Assembly: GCA_022113835.1 (NCBI GenBank)
Contig: JAILWY010000008.1
Span: 7,382,501-7,446,500 of the forward strand
Length of the DNA stretch: 64,000 nt
Origin: Atopsyche davidsoni
Lineage: Eukaryota; Arthropoda; Insecta; Trichoptera; Hydrobiosidae
Direction of reading: 5' to 3'
The notes under the pieces are model-generated. The model did not search any database. It was not told where the DNA came from and saw nothing but the letters and a program-made list of their open reading frames with translations. Positions 1-11,660 of this stretch are shown here, piece after piece (position 1 is the first letter of the stretch; every line of letters starts with the position of its first letter). The position numbers and the translations under genes were made by a program.

Positions 1-1497
1 TTTTTTTAGTAGTTTTATATGCACTAGTCTTTATGCCGTTTTCATGATTTGAAAAAAACATATTTACAACAAAAAACTGTGCAGCAAATATTCAAAACAT
101 ATTTAAAAAATATATATATTTTTCTTTTTTAGTGTTTTTAAAGTTTTGTTATTTTAAAAGGATCTTATTTTCCAATAACAACATCAAAAATTTCTAGTAC
201 ATTCTCAACGCAGGCATGGCTAATTTAGTATTGTTTGTACGAGGACACGCGAGAACGTCTTTCTGATGGTCATGATTTACACCTATTCTCAGAAACTATA
301 AACACATCTCATTGAAAACCTCAAGAAATTTAAGTATCCTCTGAGAACATAACGCGAAGCCTTTAGCGAGGCCTAATGAACTTAATTTGCTGTAAAGTCT
401 CGTTGCACGCAGTGTATATGTTCTTCAAAAAAGCTCACACAAAAAAAACAGAAAAGCACCGCTGTATTTAAAAATAAGCGATACGTTTTGTGATTTAAAA
501 AAAAAATTAACGTTAAACTACACTATTATATCAAAGTAAACGCTTTCTCTTAATTTATTTAACATTTAATTTCAGGACGATTCCGAACTCGGAATGATGT
601 AGTGTTTCAGTGGTATGAGTGAGCTTTCCAAATAAACCCAAGACAATGCCAAATAAAGCACAAATGATTTTATTTTTTGCAACGCCTGTTGCACGATTTA
701 TTTGTATTATTATCGAGAGTTGAAACACTCGTTCCTAAAGTTATACAATTCGAGTTATTCTAGGAAAGAAGTTTGCAATTTTATTTGAAATACTTTTGCA
801 AGTATGCATGCACTGCAAGCTGTTGTTACGATACTTTTGTAAATGTGCTTAGCTACAAACGAGTACGATGCTCGTATTGCAGACTGTCTAGCGCTATAGC
901 GCGGTTCATTATTTATTAAGAATCGAATTTCAGAAGATTTCATGCAATTTGAAGTCCCTCCATGGTCTCTCCCATTTCACACTGCAGCGTGTAGTGTTCT
1001 GTCATTACTGTAGAGCAGCCCCTACAGGGGGGGCATAAAAAATGTATCCGTTTTCATGAAGTGCGGATTTCCACCCCCTCCCCCCCCCGGTAGTAAAGTT
1101 TATTGGTGTTTTCGTATAATTGAGATGGGGTGCAGATATTTATGAGCGCCTCAGTGCGGAGGTGCGCCCCTGTCTGTTACTTTTATTTGAGGCAGTTTTA
1201 TAATACGATCCCTCATGGTATAGGTGAAGAAAACGACTGTCCAAGAAAGAAAAATACTCAATGACTGTCAAAGGAAAACATTTTTTTTGGGTTGTGTATG
1301 CTCATACATTTTTTACTAGGCAAAAAAAAATTATATATACTATTGATTTTTTTGTGAAGACCGTCTCACAGGAAGTACGATTTTGCCTATACAGGTTTTT
1401 TATTGATTGATAATGATCAAGTACATTTTTTCAAATATTCAAAAATGATTTGCATATACACAATATTTAATTGGCATAATAAGTACGTTGTTTCACT

Positions 1498-1605
1498 TAT
1501 AGGATATGATTGTTAAAAATTCTTGCCACGTACCTAGTGATTCGTAGGTATAATTGGTAAAACACCGGCCATGTAAGCTTGGGGCCATGTAAGCTTTATC
1601 AATCA
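1498..1605 (+). repeat. tRNA-derived SINE fragment
   Basis: It shares GATATGATTGTTAAAAATTC and ACACCGGCCATGTAAGC with the better copies at 4037-4290 and 9417-9654. The 3' part is replaced by a short local duplication of the CCATGTAAGCTT unit. Confidence 0.55.
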
Positions 1606-2834
1606 AAAAAAATTATATTGTTGCAGGCAAGGTTGAATTTTCAGGTCCTAGTATTGATGTTTAAAATTGTACGTATAACCTGCTTTTGAATTCGCGTATC
1701 TTCGATAGTAAATAAATATATTTTTTTAATAATTAATTATTGAAAATATGCGACCGCTTGTAATTGGTGTTCACATAATCGCATTTCTTCCTCGCTAACT
1801 CGCAAATCAGCGAATCATATCGCTTAATTGTTTGATTTGCCGAGCCGGCATCTCGAGCACCCTCCCCGGGGCTGCGTCCCTCGGGATCGACGAGGCCAAC
1901 CCTCAGGCTCTTGCGACCCCTGCGAGGCCCCACCACCCCCCAGGTATCGCATCGATCGCACACGAGGGTTCAGGTAATCTGAGATTAACGCGTTATGGGA
2001 TATTTTGTTCGAGTCATGGATAAATGTACTACACTATTTTAATTGGCCGCATTTCGTGGCGTGTATTTCCCCCTCTTTATGTGATACTTTATACCTAAAA
2101 AATGTTGTTTTTATAAGTTTATACAGGTTTTAATATGACGGTCAAAATTCTCGCTTGGTGGTTGTAAGATATCCGGGAGGTACGGATTTGAATCCTATCA
2201 ATGTCTTAAAAATAAAAATCAACTGTGTAGTATAGTAGATTGTACACTTGTTTGATAAGCAAGTTTAAATTCAAGCAATCTTTTAGGTTGTTTTAAGGTT
2301 GTTTTAGGCTTGGAATAAGGGATGCGCCGCTGGCTGTACCACGGGTTTTGAGGCAGTGTGTACATAGAAGCGGGGCCGATACAGCGTGCACGGGAGCAGA
2401 CAGGCGGCCATTCATCAGCCGACAGTCATTCAACCATTCGTCATTTCTGCATTCAGCCGAGTTTATTAGAAATAACAAAAGGCCCTCTTTTTATATAATT
2501 CCCCCTTATTATTGCATTATGCTTTTTTTCATATTTCATAATTCCACATACAGGCTGATCCAAAGTACAAAATATATCAAAAATTAAACCCACGCACGTA
2601 ACGGAACGAATTTTCTATCAAACCTAAAATGAATTTATTTTTATTTTCTTGCATACAGCTTGAATATGCGAAACTGTTATTATTATAATATTCAACATTT
2701 TTAAAATAAAACTGTGTATTTAATAGGTATTCGCATTTCAGCAGTATTACACTATACACAGGTGAAGTATGATATATAATCATCATATAATAGCATCAAG
2801 AGATAATCAGTCAAAGTTGCAGTTGATTGAATTA

Positions 2835-3198
2835 CAGTAATACCCCGCTTTACGCGACCCCGTTATGCGCGGTTTCACTATAACGCGAATTTCAAATTTC
2901 GCGTTAAAATGCCTCGCATTACGCAATGTGTATGAAAATGATGCAGTCATTGACTTCTCTTAACAATTAAAAACAGCGTTGGGTGCTATGCACGTATTTT
3001 ACAATAACGTAAGTGAAACGCTACCCAAAAGACAATAGATATATACAGAAAGTGATTGATTCAAATGATTCGTATTTTTTTGTATTAAGTTTTGACTATG
3101 TATGTATGTTTAATCGTAAACCCCGATATACGCGTATTTCACTTAACACGATTTTTTCCGGAACGTATCCCTCGCGTAAACCGTACACGTTTTCACTG
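2835..3198. mobile_element. Non-autonomous pogo/Tigger-like MITE
   Basis: The 364-bp element begins CAGTAATACCCCGC and ends TTTTCACTG, flanked on both sides by TA, the target duplication of Tc1/mariner/pogo transposons. Both inverted ends carry a TTTACGCGA block. An internal near-palindrome (AACGCGAATTT / AAATTTCGCGTT) lies close to the left end. No transposase remains. The class call rests on the end sequence style and the TA flanks. Confidence 0.6.
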
Positions 3199-4036
3199 TA
3201 GCAATCTTAATGCGATTACACAAATAAAAATAAAAAAAATAGTGCGATTATTACCCGGGGAGTCCTGACTTACTTGAAAATGTTGAAATTTTGAATTTTT
3301 TGCGCATCAGTTGACTCTCTGATGGTAGCAAAAAGACATTTTCTGGAACTTTGATCGGTCACTGTGACCTGGAAAATCATCTTTCATGGCTTCCCGACCC
3401 ATCCAGAATCGCGGCCGCCCTACGCAACGAACTAGCAATCTTAGTGAGAAATAAAATGACAAATAAAAAAAAAATAAAAAAAAAATAAAAAAAACAGTGC
3501 GATTATTACATCTCAATGCGGCGTGTGGTGAAAGATCTGAAGCTTCAGTCCAGGTCGGAGCGATCTTCAAAGGTTCGACGGATTCTCGGAACACGCGAGG
3601 CGATGCCCGGCCGCCTTGCTTTTAAGGATGACGCAAACGGCGATGTGCACGTGTGAAAGCACGTGCGTGCCGGTCCTGTCACTCCGCGGCTCGTCACGCG
3701 CTGATGCCATCACGGCATCGCAGCTCACGCGGCCGGGCGCTCCCGTATCAAAAGATGCATTTCTACTTATTTTTAGCGTCGCTCCTATCCGGCTTTGAAG
3801 TCGCGCCCGACGGCAGCAGTTATTGCTTGATCTTTTGAGCCAGATTAAAAAAAAAATAAATAAATAATAATAATAACGAAAAACGCGATTTCTAGAAATA
3901 TATATGCACGTCTTGAATTATTTTGGAACCGGTCGTAAAAGTTGGAAAACCGCAAAAAGGAAATAAAAACTGCTGTTGCTCAAGCTGAATGGAGAAATAT
4001 TATCATTTCATATTTATGTCGATTTTTTTATTAAAC

Positions 4037-4290
4037 GTCAATCAGTTGCGTATTTATTAACCATTACGGGTTTATTATATTATTACTAATATGATTAGGC
4101 ACAGTAGTTCATACATAGAAGATGATTTAAAGAAACTCTTAGAAAAATATCATCGTGATTTGTGTGGGATTTGAATCCACATCCCCTGGTTTACATGGCC
4201 GGTGTACTAACCCTTGTACTAACGAATCCCTTCCGTTTATCGAGAATTTTTAACAATCATACTCTACATATGAACCAATGTGCCCAGGCC
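4037..4290 (-). repeat. tRNA-derived SINE copy
   Basis: The copy reads on the minus strand. It has a tRNA-like head with a B-box-like GGATTCAAATCC, preceded by ACACCGGCCATGTAA, which resembles the anticodon arm of a tRNA-Thr(TGT). The tail contains CCTAATCATATTAGTAATAA and ends in a decayed segment. It matches the plus-strand copy at 9417-9654 along its whole length. Confidence 0.7.
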
Positions 4291-4451
4291 AACATTATAA
4301 TCAACAAATAATTTCATATTTAATTTTTTTCACATGCGTAGTCATGTGCTAGTAAAAATATTATAGCACCCTTGTAATGATTTTGCTTTTCTCTAGGCCA
4401 AAAAACAGTAAAACCAAGGGACAAGGCATTTGATTGGTGAAGATCCATTAT

Positions 4452-4658
4452 TATAATGATAAAAGTACCTTTGTATTTTGTCTTCACTTTGAGACTATTA
4501 AATTATTTGCATTACTAGTTTCGACCAAATAGACTAGGTCATCATCAGATTTAGTTATGCATCTATGATGACCTAGTCTATTTGGTCGAAACTAGTAATG
4601 CAAATAATTTAATAAACTCAAAGTGAAGACAAAATACATAGGTACTTTTATCATTATA
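4452..4658. mobile_element. Foldback element with two head-to-head hammerhead-like cores
   Basis: Inverted arms start TATAATGATAAAAGTACC on the left and mirror it on the right. They continue through the TTGTATTTTGTCTTCACTTT block to a centre near 4550. Each arm holds a CT(G)ATGATGACC ... GGTCGAAACTAGTAATGC core; the plus-strand arm has lost the G. About 35 nt of left flank (GGACAAGGCATTT...) is shared with the second copy at 38427-38581, so the full element is longer on that side. A Penelope-like terminal remnant is the best guess. Confidence 0.6.
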
Positions 4659-5329
4659 GCATATATCTATATTAAAATAGCTAATATTATTTTCAAAATG
4701 TTAGAAAAATGATGATTTTAATTCATTTATATTAATTTAGATTAATGTCAATCAGAATGCGTTTTTATTTACCCATGCAGGTATTAGTATGTTTATGTGA
4801 TTAAGCACATTTTTTCATACATTGAAAACAATTAAAGAAAATGATTTTAATTCAGATATTTATATTTTCGACTAGCTCATCGACCATTCAAATCACTCCA
4901 GTCACTGCCTCTCTCCATCACTCAATCATTTGCTCATTTGCATATAGTCTACACAGCCTCCAGTTTTTTTTTTACATGTAAGGTTTACTCTAATTTAAGC
5001 TAGTTCAATCTGAAGTAAGTAGTAAAATTGATGATTAAAATTGACGCACGCCCCTGCACGCACTGAGCCCACGCCGAGGAAGTTGATCTCCAGCAGATCG
5101 GCAAGGGCGTTGATTGACGGGCATGCATTGTGTTAACCCAGACCAACCGACAAATAACTACGCTTCGCTCGTACTTTTATTTAGATCTTCACGAAAGCAT
5201 TAAAAAAACGAGTTTTACCGACTCGATTGCAGTACAAGTAGTCCTAGACCGGAACAGATGCAACTGCTTGTAATTTACATGGACGAGAAACGAACCGAGT
5301 ACCAAAGCAAAATATATTATAAAGCTGAA

Positions 5330-5430
5330 GTTTTCAGTACATCGATGTTTTATTTGGAGTATTTTCAGGGATTCCCTGAAATCTCTGAAGATCCCGTCGG
5401 ACTACTGAAACACACCCAAGAAACACAATC
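5330..5430 (+). repeat. Penelope-like hairpin remnant
   Basis: Contains TTCAGGGATTCCCTGAA followed by CTCTGAAGATCCCGTCGGAC and a CTGAAAC end. This is a diverged member of the dispersed CTGAAGAT...GAAAC family. The 82-aa ORF across it has no recognisable domain. Confidence 0.4.
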
Positions 5431-6320
5431 AACCAAAACCCACGAATATTTTATTATTTATATATATTTTTTTAATATTGTGCATGTCGGTTTAAGTAAA
5501 ATATGATTTTTGAGGTCACTCGATAAATTCAATTAACTTGGCTGTAAGAAAATCTAGCATTCTGTATATTGTGTATTACATACAAATATTTATTATACTG
5601 ATTTTGCATCATTCTTATACATCTACTAAAGAAATAATGATTGCGCTATGTAATATTTATAAACAAGTAATATCATAATTGCAGTCTTTTAAGTATATTA
5701 TGTCGCAACATTACTTTTGTAAAATAAATATTTAAGTATAAATTTAAATGCTATTTCAGTTCTTGGTTAAAATGTAACAATTTGAAAAGTAAACAAGTAT
5801 TGATTTATGAGTTAAAAAATCTGGTTTTGGTTTAATTCTCCTAAAATATTATTGCTTTTGAAGTAAGGCTTATTTATGGGATTTTTTCGTTGGAAATTAT
5901 CTCAAGCAAAACGCTATATATTTATGCCTTTACTCTTTCACGAGCCCGTCAAGGATCCCGTCTACCTTCCTGAATATATCAATTATAAATTTTGAAAACA
6001 ATATAAACTCTAAATTAAACGTACATTTAAGTTAAATATAAAATAAATATACTCACATTAAAAAAAAGTGCCAAATTTAAAGTTTTTTGATTAATTATAT
6101 ATTTTCATAAAATCGGGGTTAGGTTGAGTAATTTTAATTTTCCGTATTATTTCAATTTCTTGGTGTACCAAATACAGTAGAAAATCGTACAATACTTTTT
6201 TTTTTTAATAATAACGACAAACGTACATTTCAGCTTAATATTAATATGTTTATGTTTTGTGGCAGCTCAAATCAGACTAAGATATGGTTTTTTTTGAAGT
6301 GTAAGGTTCGGTTTGAACGT

Positions 6321-6355
6321 TTTTGAAGCCTTGCTTACAAAACGAGGCTTCAAAA
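6321..6355. repeat. Perfect 10-bp hairpin
   Basis: TTTTGAAGCC and GGCTTCAAAA are separated by 15 nt. There is no run of T after the stem and no gene nearby, so it may be a transposon end or chance. Confidence 0.4.
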
Positions 6356-7609
6356 GCGCTCATTTGATTTTCGCATTTATCAACGTTTTCGGGTACGTAC
6401 AACAATTTTTAATTGAATCGGATAATATCCACACATAAACAAAGCTTCGGATAATCGATAGCACTGTGTTATCTTATTGGAAAGGCCATATATCCGAGCC
6501 AGGCTGTTACGGTCGGGTGTTTTTGGTGGATTCTAGCAGAGGGCAAGTGTTGTGCAAGTCTCGAGAGGTGCCGCATTATTAGTAGCTGATCTGCCTTTAA
6601 TTTGTGAATTTATGGGACCCGTCCCTGCAAGGTGGCGCCGGAGAATTATGTGCATCCCCATTGGAGTTTGAATCCTATAATTACTGTGCCGGCGGTCCTA
6701 CTTTGCGTAACAATGCACACAGGACTGGACCATCGATTAAGAATACGGCTTACTGACATTGATAAAATATATTTGGATAATCGATTCTCGCATACAGTGG
6801 CGAAAAAAAATTTTAAAACTTGTGTGATTTAAACCCATGGCTATTTCGACCAATGTGCATTTATAAATAAACGAATTTGATAACTAATGGCTAAGAGTTC
6901 TTATCTGAATCTAAAAAAAAATATATTTTCGATTGATTCAAAAATCATTTATATAACGATTTACCGTTGAAAAATATAGAGTACGTTTTATTTCGCTTTA
7001 TTGCTTATTACTAAGAATTGATTACGAATATACCTTTAAGGATTTTAGCAAAGAATTTAGGTTACCTGCGTGTGTTCGAGCAGGTGCAAAGCGATCGCAT
7101 TCAACGAGTCCAGGCACGAAATACAATTATATTTATTATTATTGTTATGAAAAATAATTCCATTGTTCTCCCAATAAAGTCATTGTTTAATTTTAATATA
7201 TAAAATATGTCGGGGTCGGTGTTTCCAGTTAGCTCGGAAACAATCCCAACATTCATTTGCGTACACTGCGTCAGGTTACTGACCTACCAACTTAATGTAA
7301 GTACACTTTATTTGCATGCTGATCGTGTGATCATAGTGTGTTTGCTGAAAATATGTATTTGTTAAAAAGTGTGTGCTCTTTGTATTCGTACCATTTCAGA
7401 GTTAGTGGAAATATATAAAAATGTATTAAATAATCTAACAGTGAGAAGATGTTCTGTTTTAAAGATTAATTGGTTTCTAGTATATGATATAATTCGTTAT
7501 GCATACTATAAAACAATCATAATTTAATTAAATTATAAAGATTCTACTTTAATCTGATTTTGATTGGCAACCGTTGTTATTATTAGATTTGGTTTCTTAT
7601 GTGTTTCTG

Positions 7610-7740
7610 TTAAATGAAATCTCGGTTTCCGTGCTGGGTCCATCTTTAGGGATTTTCCTGAAAATGGTCTGAACGAAAACCGAAAACATTGAAGATCTAT
7701 ACACTTCAAGCAGATCAACACCAAAAAAACCAAATATCAA
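7610..7740 (+). repeat. Penelope-like hairpin remnant
   Basis: Inverted blocks GGTTTCCGTGCTGGGTCCAT and CCTGAAAATGGTCTGAACG, then AAAACCGAAAAC. The same arrangement occurs at 38610-38700 (GGTTTCCGTGCCGGGACCAT), so this is a dispersed family. Confidence 0.5.
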
Positions 7741-8902
7741 GTGTTTTATCTATTTAAATAAAAATAATGGTGTGTTACTGAGGCTTCAGTGTTGCTGTGC
7801 AAAAGATAAATGAAAAGATCCGTAAACCGCACGTGATATGAAAAATATAATGGGTAGTAAAGCCGAGATTACGGGGACTTTTTTATTATCACTTACGACG
7901 CGGGACTCTCTGAAAGTCAATCGCTGAAAATAATATCTGGTTTTGCGGTTTGCAAGAAAGAGTTATTAAAAACTAAATGGAGATTTCGAAATTCGCAAGG
8001 CAATGGAGGCTGAGATTGTGAGGGTTGCCTCTGGTAAAACTATTTTTAAAATCGTAAATATATAAATACAATAAATCAACTTTTGAATTCAATAAATTAG
8101 ATTAAGTTGTCGTTTGATACTTATTTGTAATACTTAGTAATAATTTAGGACCCAGCGGTAATTTTGATAAAATTGTATATGAATTAACTACAGACCCAAT
8201 GTATATATATATATAATGAATTTTATATGCAAACAGCAAGAAAAATGCTGATCACAGCCGCAGTTTCATCTTAATCCACTTGTCTATCACTAATATTTGG
8301 TTTTTGGACATAAATTAAGTCTATATGCAAGTCTATATCATATTTCGTTTTTTTTTATTTTCTAGTTATATAGGCGCTCAGATTTTTTAGGTAAAAGATT
8401 TTTTTATGTAAAAAATAAGCTTTCATTGTCTACAGTAGTTGTAGCTAAAGTGCTTACCACTTGTTGACTTTACAAAACTAAAAAACGTTTGGCACAGTAT
8501 TATATAATATACTTTGTAGTAAATATCATATACTTGTGAACGCAGAGAGAGACACAGTCGTCTAGCAACTTGTTGAAGCATTTTCCAGATGCTGGGTATT
8601 CTCTCGTTTTAAAATAAAAATATTTAGTTGAAGGGGTCCACTCAGCCGTGCGTCATGGGCTCTCAGGGCGGGCGCATGGGGCGCTGAGGATGCCCTCGTG
8701 GAGGGTCTCCAGATTACAGGACACGTACTGCGGCTTGTGGAGGATTTAAAGGCAAACAAAGAAGCGGAAAGCTAGAAGGTTAATTAACCGAACAACACTG
8801 ACGACTCCAGGGTGGGATTGCGCGCAGCGATACTAAACCAGCTTATTTAAAAAAAAAAAATAATAATAACCGCTGCAAAGATACTCACTGTGGAGAATGA
8901 TA

Positions 8903-9230
8903 CAGGGTGTTTTTTATAGAGGTATAGAACTTAGAGTTGGCAACACTGTTTTCTGTGTCAGCTGTCAAGGGATTTATGTTTAGTTTGGTTTGGCATTTCA
9001 AGAATTGAAGCCACACGATCACCTAGCAAGGAGCAGATTTGGTGAATGGGCCCAAAACAAGATTGCCGTTGATCCCGATTTTCATAAGCGAATTTTGTTT
9101 AGCGATGAAGCTCACTTTTGGTTGAATGGATATGTCAATAAACAAAACTGCCTAATTTGGAGTGATGATAATCCTCAAGTGTATGTTGAGACACAGAAAA
9201 ACTGACTGTTTGGTGTGCTTTATGGAATGG
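8903..9230 (+). mobile_element. Truncated mariner-like (DDE superfamily) transposon
   Basis: A terminal CAGGGTGTTTTTTATAGAGG after TA at 8901-8902 leads to a 71-codon ORF at 8990-9205. Its residues FSDEAHFWLNGYVNKQN are the central catalytic block of mariner/Tc1-type transposases (the Asp of DEAHF is the second catalytic Asp). The ORF stops at TGA 9203-9205, and another frame resumes with TVWCA-like coding. The N-terminal half of the transposase is deleted between the leader and the catalytic block. The 3' half is missing: at about 9231 the sequence switches to SINE tail. Confidence 0.75.
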
Positions 9231-9290
9231 CCTAATCATATTAGTAATAATATAATAAACCCGTAATCCGTAATAGACATAAATATGAGG
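9231..9290 (+). repeat. SINE tail fragment joined to the mariner remnant
   Basis: CCTAATCATATTAGTAATAA followed by TATAATAAACCCGTAAT equals the 3' part of the SINE copies at 4037-4290 and 9417-9654. It abuts the broken transposase without the tRNA-like head. Confidence 0.6.
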
Positions 9291-9416
9291 TGCGCGTCTT
9301 GGCTAAATCAATAGATTTTAAAAATAATATCCAGATGGGACTAAAATCGCTTCACTTGTTACTTTGTTCAAAAAGTCTAGTGCTTGCAAATCACCAAATA
9401 TTGATTGGCCTGGGCA

Positions 9417-9654
9417 CATTGATTCATATGTAGAGTATGATTGTTAAAAATTCTCGATAAACGGAAGTGATTCGTTAGTACAAGGCTTCGTACACCGGCC
9501 ACGTAAGCCAGGAGATGTGGGTTTAAATCCCACACAAATCACGATGATATTTTTCTGAGAGTTTCTTTAAGTCATATATGAACTAGTGTGCCTAATCATA
9601 TTAGTAATAATATAATAAATCCGTAACGGGTAATAAATACGCATCTGATTGACT
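9417..9654 (+). repeat. tRNA-derived SINE copy
   Basis: Best-preserved copy. It carries ACACCGGCCACGTAAGCC and a B-box-like GGGTTTAAATCCCAC (about 9520-9535), then a unique body and the CCTAATCATATTAG tail. It is the inverse-oriented partner of 4037-4290. Confidence 0.75.
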
Positions 9655-9739
9655 AATCCGTAGTAGACAGTAATATAGATATTATACACGTCGGTAACAG
9701 TAATGATAGCATCCCTCAGGTGATTGTCCAAGGAAAAGG

Positions 9740-9825
9740 GGGCAGCGGAAGTACGGCCACTAGAAATATGCTCGCCGAAATGGTCACCAATCTCCTACAA
9801 GGAGAGGCGTCGGAGATTTTATTTT
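9740..9825 (+). repeat. Non-LTR retrotransposon 3' tail
   Basis: Reads NMLAEMVTNLLQGEA, a form of the S/AEMVTNLL C-terminus shared by the other retrotransposon tails in this window. The 5' part is missing, as is typical for target-primed insertions. Confidence 0.55.
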
Positions 9826-9859
9826 TTTTTAAAGCAGAAGCAGCGTTATTAACGGTGTA

Positions 9860-10230
9860 GCCGAGGCCAGGTGCGGCCCGGCAGGTCGAAGGGGAGCGCG
9901 CCATTGTGGTCCTCCGGCTAATGATCCAATTACCGCATCCGACGTCTCCGTCCTGCAGCCGCAGCGCCTCGGGCCGAATGCGCCCAACAATGGCCCGATC
10001 CCCCGAATGGGAAAAACCCGGCGCGCGCTTTTGTTTCGCGGCGTTTTGTTTTTGAGCTCGCGGCCAATGGGGCGCGCGCCCGGAGCCGCCGCCGCCCGCC
10101 ATTGGCCGCCATCGGCCGCCATTCTCGCGCCGGCCTTTGTCTGCCCCGGGCCCCCGCCATGGGAGACCTTCGAGCTTTTCATTCCGCTCTCGGAGGCTTC
10201 GATTGCTAAACGCGAGAGCCGGAAAAATCA
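9860..10230. promoter_or_regulatory. GC-rich CpG patch with CCAAT and YY1/Pho-like sites
   Basis: In an AT-rich setting this segment is dense in CG dinucleotides (GGCGCGCGCC near 10070). It holds several CCAAT/ATTGG boxes (about 10064, 10100 and 10107) and repeated GCCGCCAT motifs near 10100-10125, which resemble YY1/Pho sites. Open frames on both strands (up to 184 codons) are by-products of the composition. It could be the promoter of the Wnt gene or another unannotated transcript; no start site can be fixed by eye. Confidence 0.4.
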
Positions 10231-10489
10231 GTTCAGCAGGCTTTGCAATATAACAATGTTTGACAACCAATTCTACGTTGTCGCGTTAAAGCTCAATTGG
10301 AGGCATATATTCAAGGGTAGGTTTTTTTTTTTTTTTTTCAAAATTTTATTTCACACTTCACAGAGGCATCAGTATTCTACTGAAATTCAGTTATTGAGAA
10401 TTTACAGAAAAGTGAATTTCATAGGACGTATTTTCTAGTGTATAATTTTAATGTAACCAGTTTCACCAACTTATGCAATCGGAATTTTC

Positions 10490-10640
10490 AAGCAGAGCAC
10501 CTTCTCTTCTTTATCAAGTGCTTCTTCTCAGAGGAGGTTGGCGACCATTTCACTGAGCATATACTCTGTTCATGGTTATCTCAGAGGATAGTGTAGTTCT
10601 CAGAGTCTTCTACACCGCTGTTATGTATTCGAAGGAAATG
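10490..10640 (-). repeat. Non-LTR retrotransposon 3' tail
   Basis: The minus strand reads TEYMLSEMVANLL then stop, followed by a GAAGAAG stretch. A conserved block with TCTACACCGC lies upstream. Same family as 10680-10890 and 29970-30230. Confidence 0.6.
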
Positions 10641-10679
10641 TTTGCATAACTATACTACACAATATTTTCATTACTTCTT

Positions 10680-10890
10680 CATCACGTGCCTCTTCTCAGA
10701 GGAGGTTATCGACCATTTTACTGAGCATATACTCAGAACCAGTGTTCATGGTTTTCTAAGGGGAAAAATAGTGTAGTGGGTCCCCGGGTCCTTCTACACC
10801 GCAGTTTTGTATTGCTACTACCCAATAGTATTATTATATATTCCTTTTGTTTAGATCTGATACTCCTTTTGCAGCAACCACCTCGACAAG
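10680..10890 (-). repeat. Non-LTR retrotransposon 3' tail
   Basis: The minus strand ends EYMLSKMVDNLL stop. The preceding block includes the CTACACCGCAGTTTTGTATT and CCCAATAGTATTATTATA segments shared with 29970-30230. Two tails in tandem with 10490-10640 suggest repeated insertion or a local duplication. Confidence 0.6.
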
Positions 10891-11245
10891 GTACTTCTAG
10901 AGCACATCCCTCCACAATGATTTCAAATCCGCTACTCCATTACCGATCTATTACACACGTTCAGGGTACAGAATGACAGCCATGCACAAGCAACATAATG
11001 GGGAGAGCATATTAGACAGTCTAGATTGGTGAAACTAGTCACATTGAAAATATAACGTGGAAAAAGTAATATACAATTAAATGAATGATGATTTCAAAAT
11101 TGATTAAAATCAATGCAATAGATTATTGATGTTTAACAATTTATACACGGGAAAGAAGTATGAATATATATATACATATATGTATGATTGTGTACACACA
11201 CATATATTAAATATAAATTTATTTTTAAATTTTGACATACTAAAT

Positions 11246-11283
11246 GGCGTGCAATGCCTTATTGTTTATTTGGATTGCACGCC
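11246..11283. repeat. Short foldback GGCGTGCAAT / ATTGCACGCC
   Basis: A perfect 10-bp inverted pair with an 18-nt spacer, followed by ACTG. The outer end CAGTGGCGTGC resembles the ends of the MITE at 17963-18143. Confidence 0.45.
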
Positions 11284-11660
11284 ACTGTTATTTTTCCTTC
11301 GTCGGGGTACAATGAAAGACGACCTATAAATTTTCTTTTTCATTAGTATTGTCAAAACAACCAAATGTAATGTCAGAAGAGATATATTGGACGGAGGGAC
11401 TTGCGTATTTAGGTCGCCATATAGGTTAGCGGGAGATTTTCCTAAAATAATGTAGGAATCTTGTAATCCTCCGGATTAAGCCTTATTGCGTTAAAAAATC
11501 ATACAAAGCAACGAAAACAAGGACGCTGTAATTACAAAATCTTGATTAAACAATAAGTCAATGAAACGGATATTATTTTTAGATTTAATATATATTTTCT
11601 CAGTATATAATCAGAGTCTATATTTGTACACCAATTTTAAATCAATATATTTTATGTATA

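Noticed and set aside
9716..10438. ORFs of 184, 117, 76 and 143 codons on both strands
   Set aside because: All overlap one GC-rich patch with few stops; products are Arg/Ala/Gly-rich without a domain, and frames on opposite strands exclude each other.
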